A stretch of 64,000 nucleotides of DNA from Chitinophagaceae bacterium (GCA_023229465.1 JALNZE010000009.1:62001-126000), one strand, 5' to 3'; shown: positions 24,587-33,203, counted from the first letter of the stretch. Notes: a model not told the origin generated them from the sequence alone. Translations and numbers: made by a program.

Positions 24587-26524
24587 ATGATTAATATACG
24601 TTTTCCGGACGGAGCAGTAAGACAGTATGAGACCGGCAGTACTGCATTAGCTATTGCCCAATCAATTAGTGAAGGATTGGCCAGAAAAATTTTAGCTGCC
24701 AGCATCAATGGCCAGTTATGGGATGCTACGCGACCTATTACCATGGATGCCACTTTAAAATTATTAACCTGGAATGATGCGGAAGGACAGAATACTTTCT
24801 GGCATTCTTCTGCCCATTTAATGGCTGAAGCTGTTGAAACCTTATACCCGGGGGTGAAGTTTTGGGTAGGGCCCGCTTTGGATAAAGGATTTTATTATGA
24901 TATGGACCTGGGCAACAGGAAAATGACGGAAGAGGATTTGTTAATTCTGGAGAAAAAAATGAATGAACTGGCTAAAAAGGCCAACCGGTATATCCGCAAA
25001 GAGATCTCCAAAGCTGAAGCCACCCGGTATTTTACTGAAAAAGGAGATGAGTATAAATTAGACTTGCTGGGTAATCTAACAGATGGGGATATTACTTTTT
25101 ATACGCAGGGAGGGTTTACTGATCTGTGTCGTGGCCCGCATATTCCGGATACCGGATTTATTAAAGCCATTAAATTAACGAGTATTTCGGGCGCCTACTG
25201 GAAAGGGAATGAAAAGAATAAAATGCTCACCAGGGTTTATGGGGTTAGCTATCCCAGTCAGAAAGAGCTGGATGCCTATGTATTAATGCTGGAAGAAGCC
25301 AAAAAGCGCGATCACCGTAAACTGGGTAAGGAACTGAGCATTTTTACAATGGATGAAGATATCGGTCCGGGGCTTATTTTGTGGATGCCGAATGGAACGG
25401 TTATTATTGAGGAACTGGAAAAACTGGCGAAAGAAACGGAGGAAGATGCGGGCTACAAGCGGGTGGTAACCCCGCATATAGCCAAAGAAAATTTATATAT
25501 TACCAGCGGTCACCTGCCTTATTACCAGGAAAGTATGTTTCCACCCATGGAATTGGACGGCACTAAATACTATTTGAAAGCAATGAATTGTCCGCATCAC
25601 CATAAAATATATGATGCGGAGCAGAAAAGCTACAAAGATCTTCCCTATCGTTTGGCAGAATATGGCACCTGTTACCGTTATGAGCAAAGCGGTGAATTAT
25701 TTGGCCTGATGCGGGTTCGTTGTTTGCACATGAATGATGCGCATATCTATTGCACCAAAGAACAATTTGCGCAGGAATTCAAAGCGGTTAATGAAATGTA
25801 CCTTACCTACTTTGAGATATTCGGTATCGATAAATATGTGATGCGACTAAGTTTACATGATCCCGCGAAGTTGGGGCAGAAATATATCAATGAGCCCGAA
25901 CTATGGCTGGAAACAGAGGAAATGGTGCGCCAGGTGCTGATAGAGAGCGGAACGCCATTTGTGGAAGTGCAGGATGAAGGCGCTTTTTATGGTCCGAAAA
26001 TTGACGTGCAGATATGGAGTACAATCGGTCGTGAATTTACACTGGCCACCAACCAGGTAGATTTTGCACAGGGACGGCGCTTTAATTTATCCTTTACCAA
26101 TAAAGATAATACACCCGAAACACCTTTAATTATTCACCGGGCGCCTTTAGGAACCCATGAAAGATTTATTGGATTTTTATTAGAACATTATGCCGGAAAT
26201 TTCCCGGTATGGCTGGCTCCCCTGCAGGTTAAAATACTGCCGATCAGTGATAAATTCCTTGACTATGCCGGGATGGTTCATAAACAATTAAGAAAGGCCG
26301 GGGTAAGGGTAGAGATAGATGATCGCCAGGAAAAAATAGGAAAAAAAATCCGTGATACTGAGTTACTGAAAGTGCCTTATATGCTGGTGGTTGGGGAGAA
26401 AGAAATGAATGAAAATAAACTTTCTGTGCGCCGCCATGGGAAAGGTGATATGGGTACACAGGAGCTTAGCGCATTTATCAGTATCATTACAGATGAAATA
26501 GAAAACCGTAAATCCGGCGAATAG
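24587..26524 (+). CDS. thrS: Threonine--tRNA ligase
   Basis: The protein has 645 residues from the ATG at 24587; a TTG at 24539 would add 16 residues and lies upstream of the promoter box. Domains in order are an N-terminal TGS domain (MINIRFPDGAVRQYE), the editing domain with HSSAHLMAEAVE, and the class II catalytic core with MNCPHHHKIYD and RYEQSGELFGLMRVR. The C-terminal anticodon-binding domain starts near VWLAPLQVKILP. It charges tRNA-Thr in the cytoplasm. It heads a rightward translation cluster with infC, rpmI and rplT, a widely conserved order. Confidence 0.97.
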   Translation: MINIRFPDGAVRQYETGSTALAIAQSISEGLARKILAASINGQLWDATRPITMDATLKLLTWNDAEGQNTFWHSSAHLMAEAVETLYPGVKFWVGPALDKGFYYDMDLGNRKMTEEDLLILEKKMNELAKKANRYIRKEISKAEATRYFTEKGDEYKLDLLGNLTDGDITFYTQGGFTDLCRGPHIPDTGFIKAIKLTSISGAYWKGNEKNKMLTRVYGVSYPSQKELDAYVLMLEEAKKRDHRKLGKELSIFTMDEDIGPGLILWMPNGTVIIEELEKLAKETEEDAGYKRVVTPHIAKENLYITSGHLPYYQESMFPPMELDGTKYYLKAMNCPHHHKIYDAEQKSYKDLPYRLAEYGTCYRYEQSGELFGLMRVRCLHMNDAHIYCTKEQFAQEFKAVNEMYLTYFEIFGIDKYVMRLSLHDPAKLGQKYINEPELWLETEEMVRQVLIESGTPFVEVQDEGAFYGPKIDVQIWSTIGREFTLATNQVDFAQGRRFNLSFTNKDNTPETPLIIHRAPLGTHERFIGFLLEHYAGNFPVWLAPLQVKILPISDKFLDYAGMVHKQLRKAGVRVEIDDRQEKIGKKIRDTELLKVPYMLVVGEKEMNENKLSVRRHGKGDMGTQELSAFISIITDEIENRKSGE

Positions 26525-26578
26525 CCGGCAATATGCATATCTTTAACAACAAATCAATTATTCACTAAACAAGTTTTA

Positions 26579-27163
26579 ATGGCATTACCACCAAGAGGGG
26601 GAGGAAGATTTAATCCCAGGTTTAACAGGCAACCGGAGCCTGAACATCGTATTAATGAAAGAATCCGTGCATTACAGGTAAGATTGGTTGGCGACAATGT
26701 AACCGTTGGCGTTTACCCAACACAGGATGCGCTGAAAATTGCCCAGGAACAGGAATTGGACCTGGTAGAAATTTCCCCTACAGCCGATCCGCCCGTTTGT
26801 AAAGTGATTGACTACAAAAAATTCCTATACGAAAAGAAGAAGAAGGAAAAGGAAATGAAAGCCAATTCCAAGCAAAGTGAGGTTAAAGAAATCCGCTTTA
26901 CGCCAGGTACTGATGATCATGATTTCAACTTCAAAGCAAAACATGCAGAAAACTTCCTGAAAGACGGAAATAAGGTGAAAGCCTATGTTCAGTTTAAAGG
27001 ACGTGCTATCATGTTCCAGGATCGTGGCCAGTTGCTTTTGCTGAAATTTGCGGAAAGACTGGCGGAAGCCGGTGTACTGGAAAGTATGCCCAAACTGGAA
27101 GGAAAGCGCATGTTTGCCATCTTTACACCAAAAACAGGCAGTAAGAAAAAAGCAAGCAGCTAG
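26579..27163 (+). CDS. infC: Translation initiation factor IF-3
   Basis: This 194-residue protein begins with a Gly/Arg-rich extension (PPRGGGRFNPRFNRQ) and then the IF-3 N-domain start RINERIRALQVRLVGDN. The linker DLVEISPTADPPVCKVIDY and the C-domain with KEIRFTPGTDDHDFNFK and VQFKGRA follow. It binds the 30S subunit, keeps it apart from 50S and checks the start codon. The start codon is ATG; the rare-codon autoregulatory start known for enterobacterial infC is not seen. It is 54 bases after thrS and upstream of rpmI. Confidence 0.96.
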   Translation: MALPPRGGGRFNPRFNRQPEPEHRINERIRALQVRLVGDNVTVGVYPTQDALKIAQEQELDLVEISPTADPPVCKVIDYKKFLYEKKKKEKEMKANSKQSEVKEIRFTPGTDDHDFNFKAKHAENFLKDGNKVKAYVQFKGRAIMFQDRGQLLLLKFAERLAEAGVLESMPKLEGKRMFAIFTPKTGSKKKASS

Positions 27164-27184
27164 TTTTAATTAAGAATTAATCCC

Positions 27185-27192
27185 TAACTTTG
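27185..27192 (+). promoter_or_regulatory. TAACTTTG promoter box inside the infC-rpmI gap
   Basis: TAACTTTG matches the -7 consensus 21 bases after the infC stop, indicating an additional promoter for rpmI-rplT and a leader of roughly 85 bases before rpmI. Confidence 0.55.
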
Positions 27193-27208
27193 CAGCCCAT
27201 TTTCCCGT

Positions 27209-27256
27209 ATGGCTCAACAAGTGTCCCGTCTGTTCGGGGCCGCCGGCAGGGTGTAA
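27209..27256 (+). other. Candidate 15-codon leader ORF before rpmI
   Basis: An ATG directly downstream of the TAACTTTG promoter opens a short frame reading MAQQVSRLFGAAGRV and ending in TAA. The DNA here is much more GC-rich than its surroundings and can form short GC hairpins (CCCG/CGGG and CTG..CGG/CCG..CAG). It could be a leader peptide or simply part of a structured 5' leader used for ribosomal-protein autoregulation. Translation is unproven. Confidence 0.3.
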
Positions 27257-27284
27257 TCTTTTATAGATTATTATATATATATAT

Positions 27285-27485
27285 ATGCCAAAGGTAAAAA
27301 CAAACTCCAGCGCCAAAAAGCGCTTTAAGGTGACCGGTACCGGTGAAATCACCTTTCAAAAAGCTTTCAAACGTCATATCCTGACCAAGAAATCAAAAAA
27401 ACGCAAAAGAGCCATGAACAAAAAAGGGTTGGTTGGTTCAACAAACAAAGATTTCGTTTTACGTTTATTGCGTTTAAAAGGATAA
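27285..27485 (+). CDS. rpmI: 50S ribosomal protein L35
   Basis: This 66-residue basic protein begins MPKVKTNSSAKKRFKVTGTG and has the KKSKKRKR core, typical of L35, a component of the large ribosomal subunit. It lies between infC and rplT in the universal order. The bases up to and into the start codon are an alternating (TA) run at 27272-27286, an unusual simple-sequence ribosome-binding region. A promoter box and possible leader precede it. Confidence 0.97.
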   Translation: MPKVKTNSSAKKRFKVTGTGEITFQKAFKRHILTKKSKKRKRAMNKKGLVGSTNKDFVLRLLRLKG

Positions 27486-27562
27486 TCCGGTATCAACCAT
27501 CATCAATCAAATTAAAAATCAGTTGGTTTTTCTGATAAGAGCTAACTTAAAAAAATTATAGT

Positions 27563-27907
27563 ATGCCACGTTCAGTAAATGCAGTAGCATCAAGAGCCAG
27601 GAGAAAAAGAATCCTGAAACAAGCAAAAGGTTATTATGGTAAACGTAAAAACGTATATACCGTAGCAAAAAATATTGTTGAAAAAGGGTTGACTTACAGC
27701 TATGTTGGCCGTAAGTTGAAAAAGCGTGAGTACCGCCAGTTGTGGATTGCACGTATTAATGCCGCTGTAAGAGCAGAGGGATTAACCTACAGTCAGTTTA
27801 TCAATAAACTGAGTACAAAAGGTATTGATCTGAACCGTAAAGTATTGGCCGACCTGGCCATGAATGAACCAGCCAGCTTTAAGTCTTTGGTTGATTCAGT
27901 GAAATAG
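27563..27907 (+). CDS. rplT: 50S ribosomal protein L20
   Basis: This 114-residue protein begins MPRSVNAVASRARRKRILKQ and has the family segments AKGYYGKRKNVY and RQLWIARINAA. L20 binds 23S rRNA early in 50S assembly and in several bacteria represses its own operon by binding the mRNA. That makes the structured rpmI leader a natural regulatory target here (inference). A strong terminator follows at 27928-27964. Confidence 0.97.
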   Translation: MPRSVNAVASRARRKRILKQAKGYYGKRKNVYTVAKNIVEKGLTYSYVGRKLKKREYRQLWIARINAAVRAEGLTYSQFINKLSTKGIDLNRKVLADLAMNEPASFKSLVDSVK

Positions 27908-27927
27908 GCTGCAACTGTTCAAAAAAG

Positions 27928-27964
27928 AAAAACCGGTGGTATTGATTTACCTCCGGTTTTTTTT
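27928..27964 (+). terminator. Intrinsic terminator of the thrS-infC-rpmI-rplT cluster
   Basis: AAAAACCGG and GGT on the left pair with ACC and CCGGTTTTT on the right with one T-T mismatch and an 8-base loop, ending in a run of eight Ts. It begins 20 bases after the rplT stop. Confidence 0.85.
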
Positions 27965-27987
27965 ATTTTATGAACAGAACAAACAGT

Positions 27988-27995
27988 TATTTTTG
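27988..27995 (+). promoter_or_regulatory. TATTTTTG promoter box for the arginine decarboxylase gene
   Basis: TATTTTTG matches the -7 consensus, with a TTTT run about 19 bases upstream in the -33 position. It lies 50 bases before the start codon at 28046. Confidence 0.5.
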
Positions 27996-28045
27996 TGCTG
28001 CAAAAAAATGATTGCTTTTCGCTCACGTTAATATGTTACCCATAA

Positions 28046-29476
28046 ATGAATAACTCCTACACTTCGCTGGTTAACCAGACTTTCCATTTTCCGCAAGAAG
28101 GATTTGACCAGAATGATGATGGTTATCTTGAATTCAACGGTCTTGACCTGAAATCGCTGATTGATAAATATGGTACACCATTGAAGCTAACCTATTTGCC
28201 TAAAATTGGCATGCAGATCAATAAAGCAAAGAGGATGTTCGAGGCTGCCTTTAAAAAGCACAAATATGAAGGAGAATATTTTTATTGCTACTGCACAAAA
28301 AGTTCTCATTTTTCATTTATAGTGGAAGAAACGTTGAAACATAATATTCATCTGGAAACTTCCTACGCTTATGATATAGAAATAATCAACCGGTTATACC
28401 AGCGAAGAAAAATCAACAAAGAAACCTATATCATTTGTAACGGGTATAAACAAAAGAACTATACATCCCGTATTGCCAAACTGATTAATACCGGGTTTAA
28501 GAATGTGATCCCTATACTGGATAACAAAGAAGAATTGCTGGCCTACAAACGCAGCGTGAAACAGCCATTCCGGCTGGGCATAAGGGTTGCGGCGGAAGAA
28601 GAACCCAATTTTCCTTTTTATACATCCCGTTTAGGCATACGCGCCAAAGATATTCTCGAATTTTATGTAGATGATATTGAAGGATATGAAGAAAAATTTC
28701 AGCTTAAAATGCTTCACATCTTTCTGAATAAAGGTATCAAGGATGATATTTATTACTGGTCTGAGCTGAATAAAATTATTAACTTATACTGCCAGTTAAA
28801 AAAGATTTGTCCTGAACTGGATTCAATTAATATCGGAGGTGGTTTCCCTATCAAGCATTCATTGGGATTTGAGTATGATTACCAGTTTATGATCAATGAG
28901 ATCGTGAGCAATATTAAAAAAGCCTGCAAAAAGGCAAGAGTACCAATGCCCAATATTTATACCGAGTTTGGCAGTTTCACAGTGGGGGAGAGCATGGCAC
29001 ATATTTACAGCGTAATCGGACAGAAAATTCAGAATGACCGTGAGTGCTGGTATATGATTGATTCATCTTTTATTACTACCCTGCCTGATACATGGGGTAT
29101 TGGAGAAAAATTTCTGATGCTGCCCATTAATAAATGGGATAATGAATACCACCGGGTTGTATTGGGTGGCATTACCTGCGACAGCCATGATTATTATGAT
29201 TCTGAAGAACATATTAACGAAGTATTTCTTCCTAAAATAGCCTCTGTTGATCCCAAAGAAGCCGTTGCCAATAAAGAACCATTATATGTAGGCTTTTTTC
29301 ACACAGGCGCTTACCAGGATCAGATCAGTGGATATGGCGGTATTAAACACTGTTTAATACCATCCCCTAAACATGTAATTGTAGAGCAGGATAAGAGCGG
29401 TAAACTGGTTGATTGGTTATATGCCAAAGAACAATCGGCACAGAGCATGCTTAAGATACTTGGTTATCTCAGGTAA
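28046..29476 (+). CDS. speA: Arginine decarboxylase (PLP fold III)
   Basis: This 476-residue protein is a fold-III PLP decarboxylase. The YCTKSS segment holds the likely PLP lysine, INIGGGFP is the phosphate-binding glycine loop, and GITCDSHDYYD carries the substrate-site cysteine and aspartate. It is related to but shorter than the enterobacterial SpeA and fits the form annotated as arginine decarboxylase in Bacteroidota. It makes agmatine from arginine. The enzymes for the next two steps, aguA and aguB, are 9 kb downstream in this window, which supports the assignment. An NTF2-like gene follows after 37 bases. Confidence 0.85.
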   Translation: MNNSYTSLVNQTFHFPQEGFDQNDDGYLEFNGLDLKSLIDKYGTPLKLTYLPKIGMQINKAKRMFEAAFKKHKYEGEYFYCYCTKSSHFSFIVEETLKHNIHLETSYAYDIEIINRLYQRRKINKETYIICNGYKQKNYTSRIAKLINTGFKNVIPILDNKEELLAYKRSVKQPFRLGIRVAAEEEPNFPFYTSRLGIRAKDILEFYVDDIEGYEEKFQLKMLHIFLNKGIKDDIYYWSELNKIINLYCQLKKICPELDSINIGGGFPIKHSLGFEYDYQFMINEIVSNIKKACKKARVPMPNIYTEFGSFTVGESMAHIYSVIGQKIQNDRECWYMIDSSFITTLPDTWGIGEKFLMLPINKWDNEYHRVVLGGITCDSHDYYDSEEHINEVFLPKIASVDPKEAVANKEPLYVGFFHTGAYQDQISGYGGIKHCLIPSPKHVIVEQDKSGKLVDWLYAKEQSAQSMLKILGYLR

Positions 29477-29513
29477 ACTGTTTTTTCTATATCCCTTTTT
29501 TAAAAAAATACTG

Positions 29514-29981
29514 ATGGCTAAAGCCTTCTTGCTGGCATTTTTACTATCCTGCGCTGAAAGTACCCTTTTGGCGCAAACTCCGGAAGACTCTGTAAAAGCT
29601 ACGGTAAATAAGTTGTTTACAGCCATGAAGAATGGAGATGGAGCTACTACGCTACTATGCTTTACCGATAGCGCGGTTCTGCAAACCATTGCCCGTAATA
29701 AAGAGGGGGAAACCATTGTTAAGAATGAAAAAGTGGCCGATTTCGCGACATTGGTGGGAACCATGCCCAAAAATCTGGCCGATGAAAGAATTCAATTTGA
29801 GGTAATTAAGGTAGACGGACCATTGGCGGTTGTGTGGACACCTTATTCGTTTTATTTAGATGGATTATTCAGTCATTGCGGCGTTAACTCCTTTCAGCTA
29901 ATCAGGCAAAATGGCCAATGGAAAATTCATTATTTAATTGATACCAGGCGAAAACAGGGCTGTAGTAGCCAATTGCCTTAA
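29514..29981 (+). CDS. Exported NTF2-like (SnoaL-type) protein
   Basis: The protein has 155 residues from the ATG at 29514. The frame also runs upstream to a TTG at 29409, but that would overlap the decarboxylase gene. It has a signal peptide (AFLLAFLLSCAESTLLAQ), then a small alpha+beta domain with TVNKLFTAMKNGDG and a C-terminal NSFQLIRQNGQWKIHYLID, the pattern of NTF2-like or DUF4440 proteins. These bind or modify small molecules or act as accessory folds; no catalytic residues can be named. It probably shares the speA transcript. Confidence 0.7.
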   Translation: MAKAFLLAFLLSCAESTLLAQTPEDSVKATVNKLFTAMKNGDGATTLLCFTDSAVLQTIARNKEGETIVKNEKVADFATLVGTMPKNLADERIQFEVIKVDGPLAVVWTPYSFYLDGLFSHCGVNSFQLIRQNGQWKIHYLIDTRRKQGCSSQLP

Positions 29982-30000
29982 AATCGTACCTGTTACAAAA

Positions 30001-30033
30001 AAAATAAAAAAGCCCCGCATAAAAATGCGGGGC
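30001..30033 (-). terminator. Intrinsic terminator of the hsp20 gene
   Basis: GCCCCGCAT at 30012-30020 and ATGCGGGGC at 30025-30033 form a 9-base GC-rich stem with an AAAA loop. On the minus strand it is followed by a U-rich tract, so it ends the leftward hsp20 transcript. Confidence 0.85.
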
Positions 30034-30075
30034 GTAACCAAAACTAAGCTGTTATGAAACAGATTTTATAAAGTT

Positions 30076-30504
30076 TTACTGAATGCTGATTTGTTGTGGC
30101 GTTATGGGCACTTCTTCTTTTTTAGGAAGAAATACTTTTAATACGCCATTCTCATATTTAGCAAGAATGCCTGCTGTATTGATCTTTTCATCCAGGCTGA
30201 AGCTTCTTTTAAAGTTGTTGTAACTAAATTCTTTGCGGATGGTCTTGTACTCTTTGTTCTCCGCTTCTTCTTTCTTCTCAAAACTGATGGTCAGTAATCC
30301 ATTTTCCAGGTTCAGTTTAAAATCTTCTTTTGTACGCCCCGGCGCATTCAACTCTACATGATACCCTTCATTGGTTTCATGAATATTAGCGGGAATGGAG
30401 CTGACTGGTGCCTGTACATCTTTGCCCCAATTGGCTGGAAACTGGTTAACCAGTTCAGTAAGGAAGTTTTCAAAATAAACGGGATTGTTTTTTACAAATG
30501 TCAT
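30076..30504 (-). CDS. Hsp20/alpha-crystallin family small heat-shock protein
   Basis: This 142-residue protein consists mainly of one alpha-crystallin domain (ANIHETNEGYHVELNAPGRTKEDF). It has the diagnostic AKYENGVLKVFLPK near the end and a C-terminal VPITP that serves as the I-x-I-like oligomerisation motif. Small heat-shock proteins hold unfolded proteins in large oligomers without ATP. It is a single gene divergent from the bacilliredoxin gene; the 230-base gap between them holds a 12-base direct repeat at 30623 and 30654. No CIRCE element is visible. Confidence 0.93.
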   Translation of the reverse strand: MTFVKNNPVYFENFLTELVNQFPANWGKDVQAPVSSIPANIHETNEGYHVELNAPGRTKEDFKLNLENGLLTISFEKKEEAENKEYKTIRKEFSYNNFKRSFSLDEKINTAGILAKYENGVLKVFLPKKEEVPITPQQISIQ

Positions 30505-30622
30505 AGTGGTAATTTTTAAAGTTTTACATTTTTGAACCCTCTTTATCTTCTCAAATCATATACCAAATGGTAGATATGAAACTGTATCAGGCAAAATGAT
30601 CAAACGATATTACTGAATACGA

Positions 30623-30665
30623 CATAATGACCGTTTGTAAGAATATTTGCTGCCATAATGACCGT
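30623..30665. repeat. Direct repeat CATAATGACCGT (two copies) in the hsp20/bacilliredoxin intergenic region
   Basis: Identical 12-base copies lie at 30623-30634 and 30654-30665, 31 bases apart start to start, about three DNA helical turns. This is the spacing expected for a regulator binding one face of the DNA. No regulator is known from the sequence. Confidence 0.5.
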
Positions 30666-30697
30666 AAAGCCAATTTCTGATGTTTCAACTTTTATAG

Positions 30698-30705
30698 TAT
30701 TTTTG
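30698..30705 (+). promoter_or_regulatory. TATTTTTG promoter box for the bacilliredoxin gene
   Basis: TATTTTTG lies 29 bases before the start codon at 30735. GAGGAG at 30721-30726, eight bases before the ATG, is one of the few good Shine-Dalgarno sequences in the window. Confidence 0.5.
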
Positions 30706-30734
30706 CAGTCTAAAATAAAAGAGGAGAAAATAGT

Positions 30735-31151
30735 ATGTATCCAGCAGAGATTGTATTACCGATGAAGGCAGAATTAACTGACGGTGGTTTTGATGAAATG
30801 GTTTCGGCCGTGGAAGTAGATGAAACCTTGCAGAAAGCAGGAACCACATTAGTAGTTATTAACTCAGTATGTGGTTGTGCGGCAGGTAGTTGCAGACCAG
30901 GCGTGTTACTGGCTGTTGCCAATGCCACCAACCGTCCGGATAGATTAGCCACCAGTTTTGCCGGGTTTGATATTGAAGCGGTAAACCAGGTAAGGGCGCA
31001 TTTACTACCCTATCCGCCTTCATCTCCGGCTATTGCCTTGTTTAAAGATGGCGAGTTGGTAAGTATTGTTGAGCGCCACCAGATAGAAGGACGTCCGGCC
31101 CAGGTACTGGCTCAACACCTCATTTCTGTTTTTGATGAGTTCTGTAATTAA
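30735..31151 (+). CDS. BrxA/BrxB family bacilliredoxin
   Basis: This 138-residue thioredoxin-like protein has the family active site SVCGCAAGSCRPG, with CGC at residues 46-48 and a further cysteine at 53. Such proteins (formerly YphP/YqiW) remove bacillithiol from S-bacillithiolated proteins in the cytoplasm. The bacillithiol synthesis gene bshB1 is 6 kb downstream, so substrate and repair enzyme are both encoded here. The gene stands alone, with a good Shine-Dalgarno and its own terminator at 31186-31224. Confidence 0.92.
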   Translation: MYPAEIVLPMKAELTDGGFDEMVSAVEVDETLQKAGTTLVVINSVCGCAAGSCRPGVLLAVANATNRPDRLATSFAGFDIEAVNQVRAHLLPYPPSSPAIALFKDGELVSIVERHQIEGRPAQVLAQHLISVFDEFCN

Positions 31152-31185
31152 ATTTTACCTTAGTTTTGTTCATAGATGGGTTAGT

Positions 31186-31224
31186 AAGTACAGGCTCCAC
31201 CTTGTGTGGGGCCTTACTTTTTTA
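31186..31224 (+). terminator. Intrinsic terminator of the bacilliredoxin gene
   Basis: AAGTA, AGGC and CCAC on the left pair with GTGG, GCCT and TACTT on the right with one bulged C, a 5-base loop and a trailing T-tract, 35 bases after the stop codon. Confidence 0.75.
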
Positions 31225-31320
31225 AGGGCTGACCAAACAATCAATGGTACTTATAATAGTATCATAATTTCTGAGTAACATTGCACCGTTATTATCCATT
31301 TAAATTTAGATCAATCATTC

Positions 31321-32475
31321 ATGTACCCTAATTTATACTACCTTTTTAAAGACATTTTTGGTATCGAACTGACTGGCTTAAAACTGGTTAATTCCTTTGG
31401 GTTCTTTGTTGCCATGGCTTTTCTTATTTGTGCCTGGGTATTAACCATTGAGTTGAGAAGAAAACAACAACAAGGACTGTTTGTGCATACCGAAGAAACC
31501 ATCACCATCGGGGCCCCTGCCAGTATAACTGAATTGCTACTCAATTTTCTGATTGGGTTTGTATTTGGCTATAAAATAATTGGCGCTTTTACCATAGCGG
31601 ATGCACTGAACGATCCGCAGGCTTTTATTCTTTCCGGAAGAGGTAATTTGGTGATTGGTGTGTTATTAGGATTGCTTTTTGGCGGACTAAAATGGTGGGA
31701 GAAGCAGAAGCAAAAACTGGATAAACCTGAAACAAGAACCGTTCGGATCTGGCCACAGGACAGGGTAGGAGATATTGTAATCTTTGCCGCTTTGTTTGGA
31801 TTTCTGGGAGCCAAGGTTTTTCATAACCTGGAAAACTGGAATGAATTTGCGAAAGATCCCATTAGTTCTTTGATCGCATTCAGCGGCCTAACTTTTTATG
31901 GCGGACTCATCTGTGCGGGTGTTGCCATCATTTGGTATGCCAGGCGCAAAAAGATAAAAGTGGTTCATTTGCTCGATGCAATGGCAACAACTATGATGCT
32001 TGCTTATGCACTGGGCAGGATTGGATGCCAGGTTAGCGGTGATGGAGATTGGGGTATTGTAAATCTACATCCCAAACCATTCAGTTGGCTGCCAGACTGG
32101 ATGTGGGCATACCAGTACCCGCATAATGTAATTGGAGAAGGCACACCCATTCCGGGATGTGTAGGGCCCTATTGTAACCAGTTAGCCTTACCTGTTTATC
32201 CTACCGCGTTGTATGAAATTGTTATTTGTTTGATTTTATTTTTTGTTTTATGGATGCTAAGGAAAAGAATAAAAGTGGCAGGCCAGATGTTTGGATACTA
32301 CCTTTTATTTAATGGGGTTGAACGATTTTTTATTGAAAAAATAAGGGTAAATACCAGGTATGAATTTCTGCCTTTTCAACCCACACAAGCCGAGTTAATC
32401 TCTTTCCTGCTGATACTGGCCGGCAGTATACTGATTATTAAAGCTAAAAAATGGTTCCCTAAAAATTCAGATTAA
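31321..32475 (+). CDS. lgt: Prolipoprotein diacylglyceryl transferase
   Basis: This 384-residue membrane enzyme has about seven hydrophobic helices and the Lgt signature ALGRIGCQVSGDGDWG, followed by YPTALYEI and a C-terminal NGVERFFIEKIRVN segment. It transfers diacylglycerol from phosphatidylglycerol to the lipobox cysteine of prolipoproteins such as the DUF3347 protein in this window. It is longer than the E. coli enzyme because of internal loops, as is usual in this phylum. A methyltransferase-like gene starts two bases after its stop. Confidence 0.94.
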   Translation: MYPNLYYLFKDIFGIELTGLKLVNSFGFFVAMAFLICAWVLTIELRRKQQQGLFVHTEETITIGAPASITELLLNFLIGFVFGYKIIGAFTIADALNDPQAFILSGRGNLVIGVLLGLLFGGLKWWEKQKQKLDKPETRTVRIWPQDRVGDIVIFAALFGFLGAKVFHNLENWNEFAKDPISSLIAFSGLTFYGGLICAGVAIIWYARRKKIKVVHLLDAMATTMMLAYALGRIGCQVSGDGDWGIVNLHPKPFSWLPDWMWAYQYPHNVIGEGTPIPGCVGPYCNQLALPVYPTALYEIVICLILFFVLWMLRKRIKVAGQMFGYYLLFNGVERFFIEKIRVNTRYEFLPFQPTQAELISFLLILAGSILIIKAKKWFPKNSD

Positions 32476-32477
32476 TC

Positions 32478-33203
32478 ATGCGTTTTGTTAAGTTCATCAA
32501 AGATTTTTTACTTTTTTTTCCGGTTACCTTCCTGTTCAAACCTTTTTCAAAAAGTTTTCTTTTTTTAGCCTATTTCAATAAGCTTGTATCCTGGATAAGA
32601 GCCAACAGAAAACTGTTTGCTTTCAGTGATTTTTATTCTCCTGTCCGCGACTATACAAAGCGGTTTCAGTTGTATCAATATATACTGGATCATCATTCCA
32701 AACCCGACTCAAACTTGCTTTACCTTGAGTTCGGAGTGGCAGAAGGGGCTTCCTTTCGCTGGTGGTTAGCAAAAAATAAACAGGCAGAATCCCGTTTTTT
32801 TGGATTTGATACTTTTGAGGGACTTCCTGAAAAATGGGGTAAATTTTATGAAAAAGGCGATATGCATTTTTCCATGCCTGAAATCAATGACCAGAGAGGG
32901 CAATTCATTAAAGGACTTTTTCAGAATACATTAAATAGTTTTATATACGAACAGGGTGAATTACTTCATTCCCACACAAAAAAAGTGATTCTGATGGATG
33001 CCGATCTGTATTCTGCAACCATTTATACCTTGTCGCAACTCTATCCAACGCTACATAAAGGCGATATCATCCTCTTTGATGAGTTTACCGTTGCCCTGCA
33101 TGAATTCAAGGCCTATACTGAATTTGTGGGAAATTTTTATATCCATCTTAAGCCCATTGCGGCCGTTAATAATTTTTACCAGGTGGCTTTTGAAGTAGCC
33201 TGA
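32478..33203 (+). CDS. TylF/MycF-like class I methyltransferase family protein
   Basis: This 241-residue protein has the Rossmann-type SAM site LYLEFGVAEGASFRWWL, an acidic-strand motif FGFDTFEGLPEKW, then KVILMDADLYSAT and DIILFDEF. These are the landmarks of the TylF/macrocin O-methyltransferase-like family, in which the aspartates bind a metal. The first 30 residues are basic and hydrophobic and could associate with the membrane. It is two bases after lgt, so coupled translation is likely. The substrate is unknown. Confidence 0.75.
   Translation: MRFVKFIKDFLLFFPVTFLFKPFSKSFLFLAYFNKLVSWIRANRKLFAFSDFYSPVRDYTKRFQLYQYILDHHSKPDSNLLYLEFGVAEGASFRWWLAKNKQAESRFFGFDTFEGLPEKWGKFYEKGDMHFSMPEINDQRGQFIKGLFQNTLNSFIYEQGELLHSHTKKVILMDADLYSATIYTLSQLYPTLHKGDIILFDEFTVALHEFKAYTEFVGNFYIHLKPIAAVNNFYQVAFEVA

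Noticed and set aside
30034..30075. Short ATG frame (MKQIL) next to the hsp20 terminator
   Set aside because: It is only five codons long, with no promoter, and is better explained as the spacer between the hsp20 stop and its terminator.
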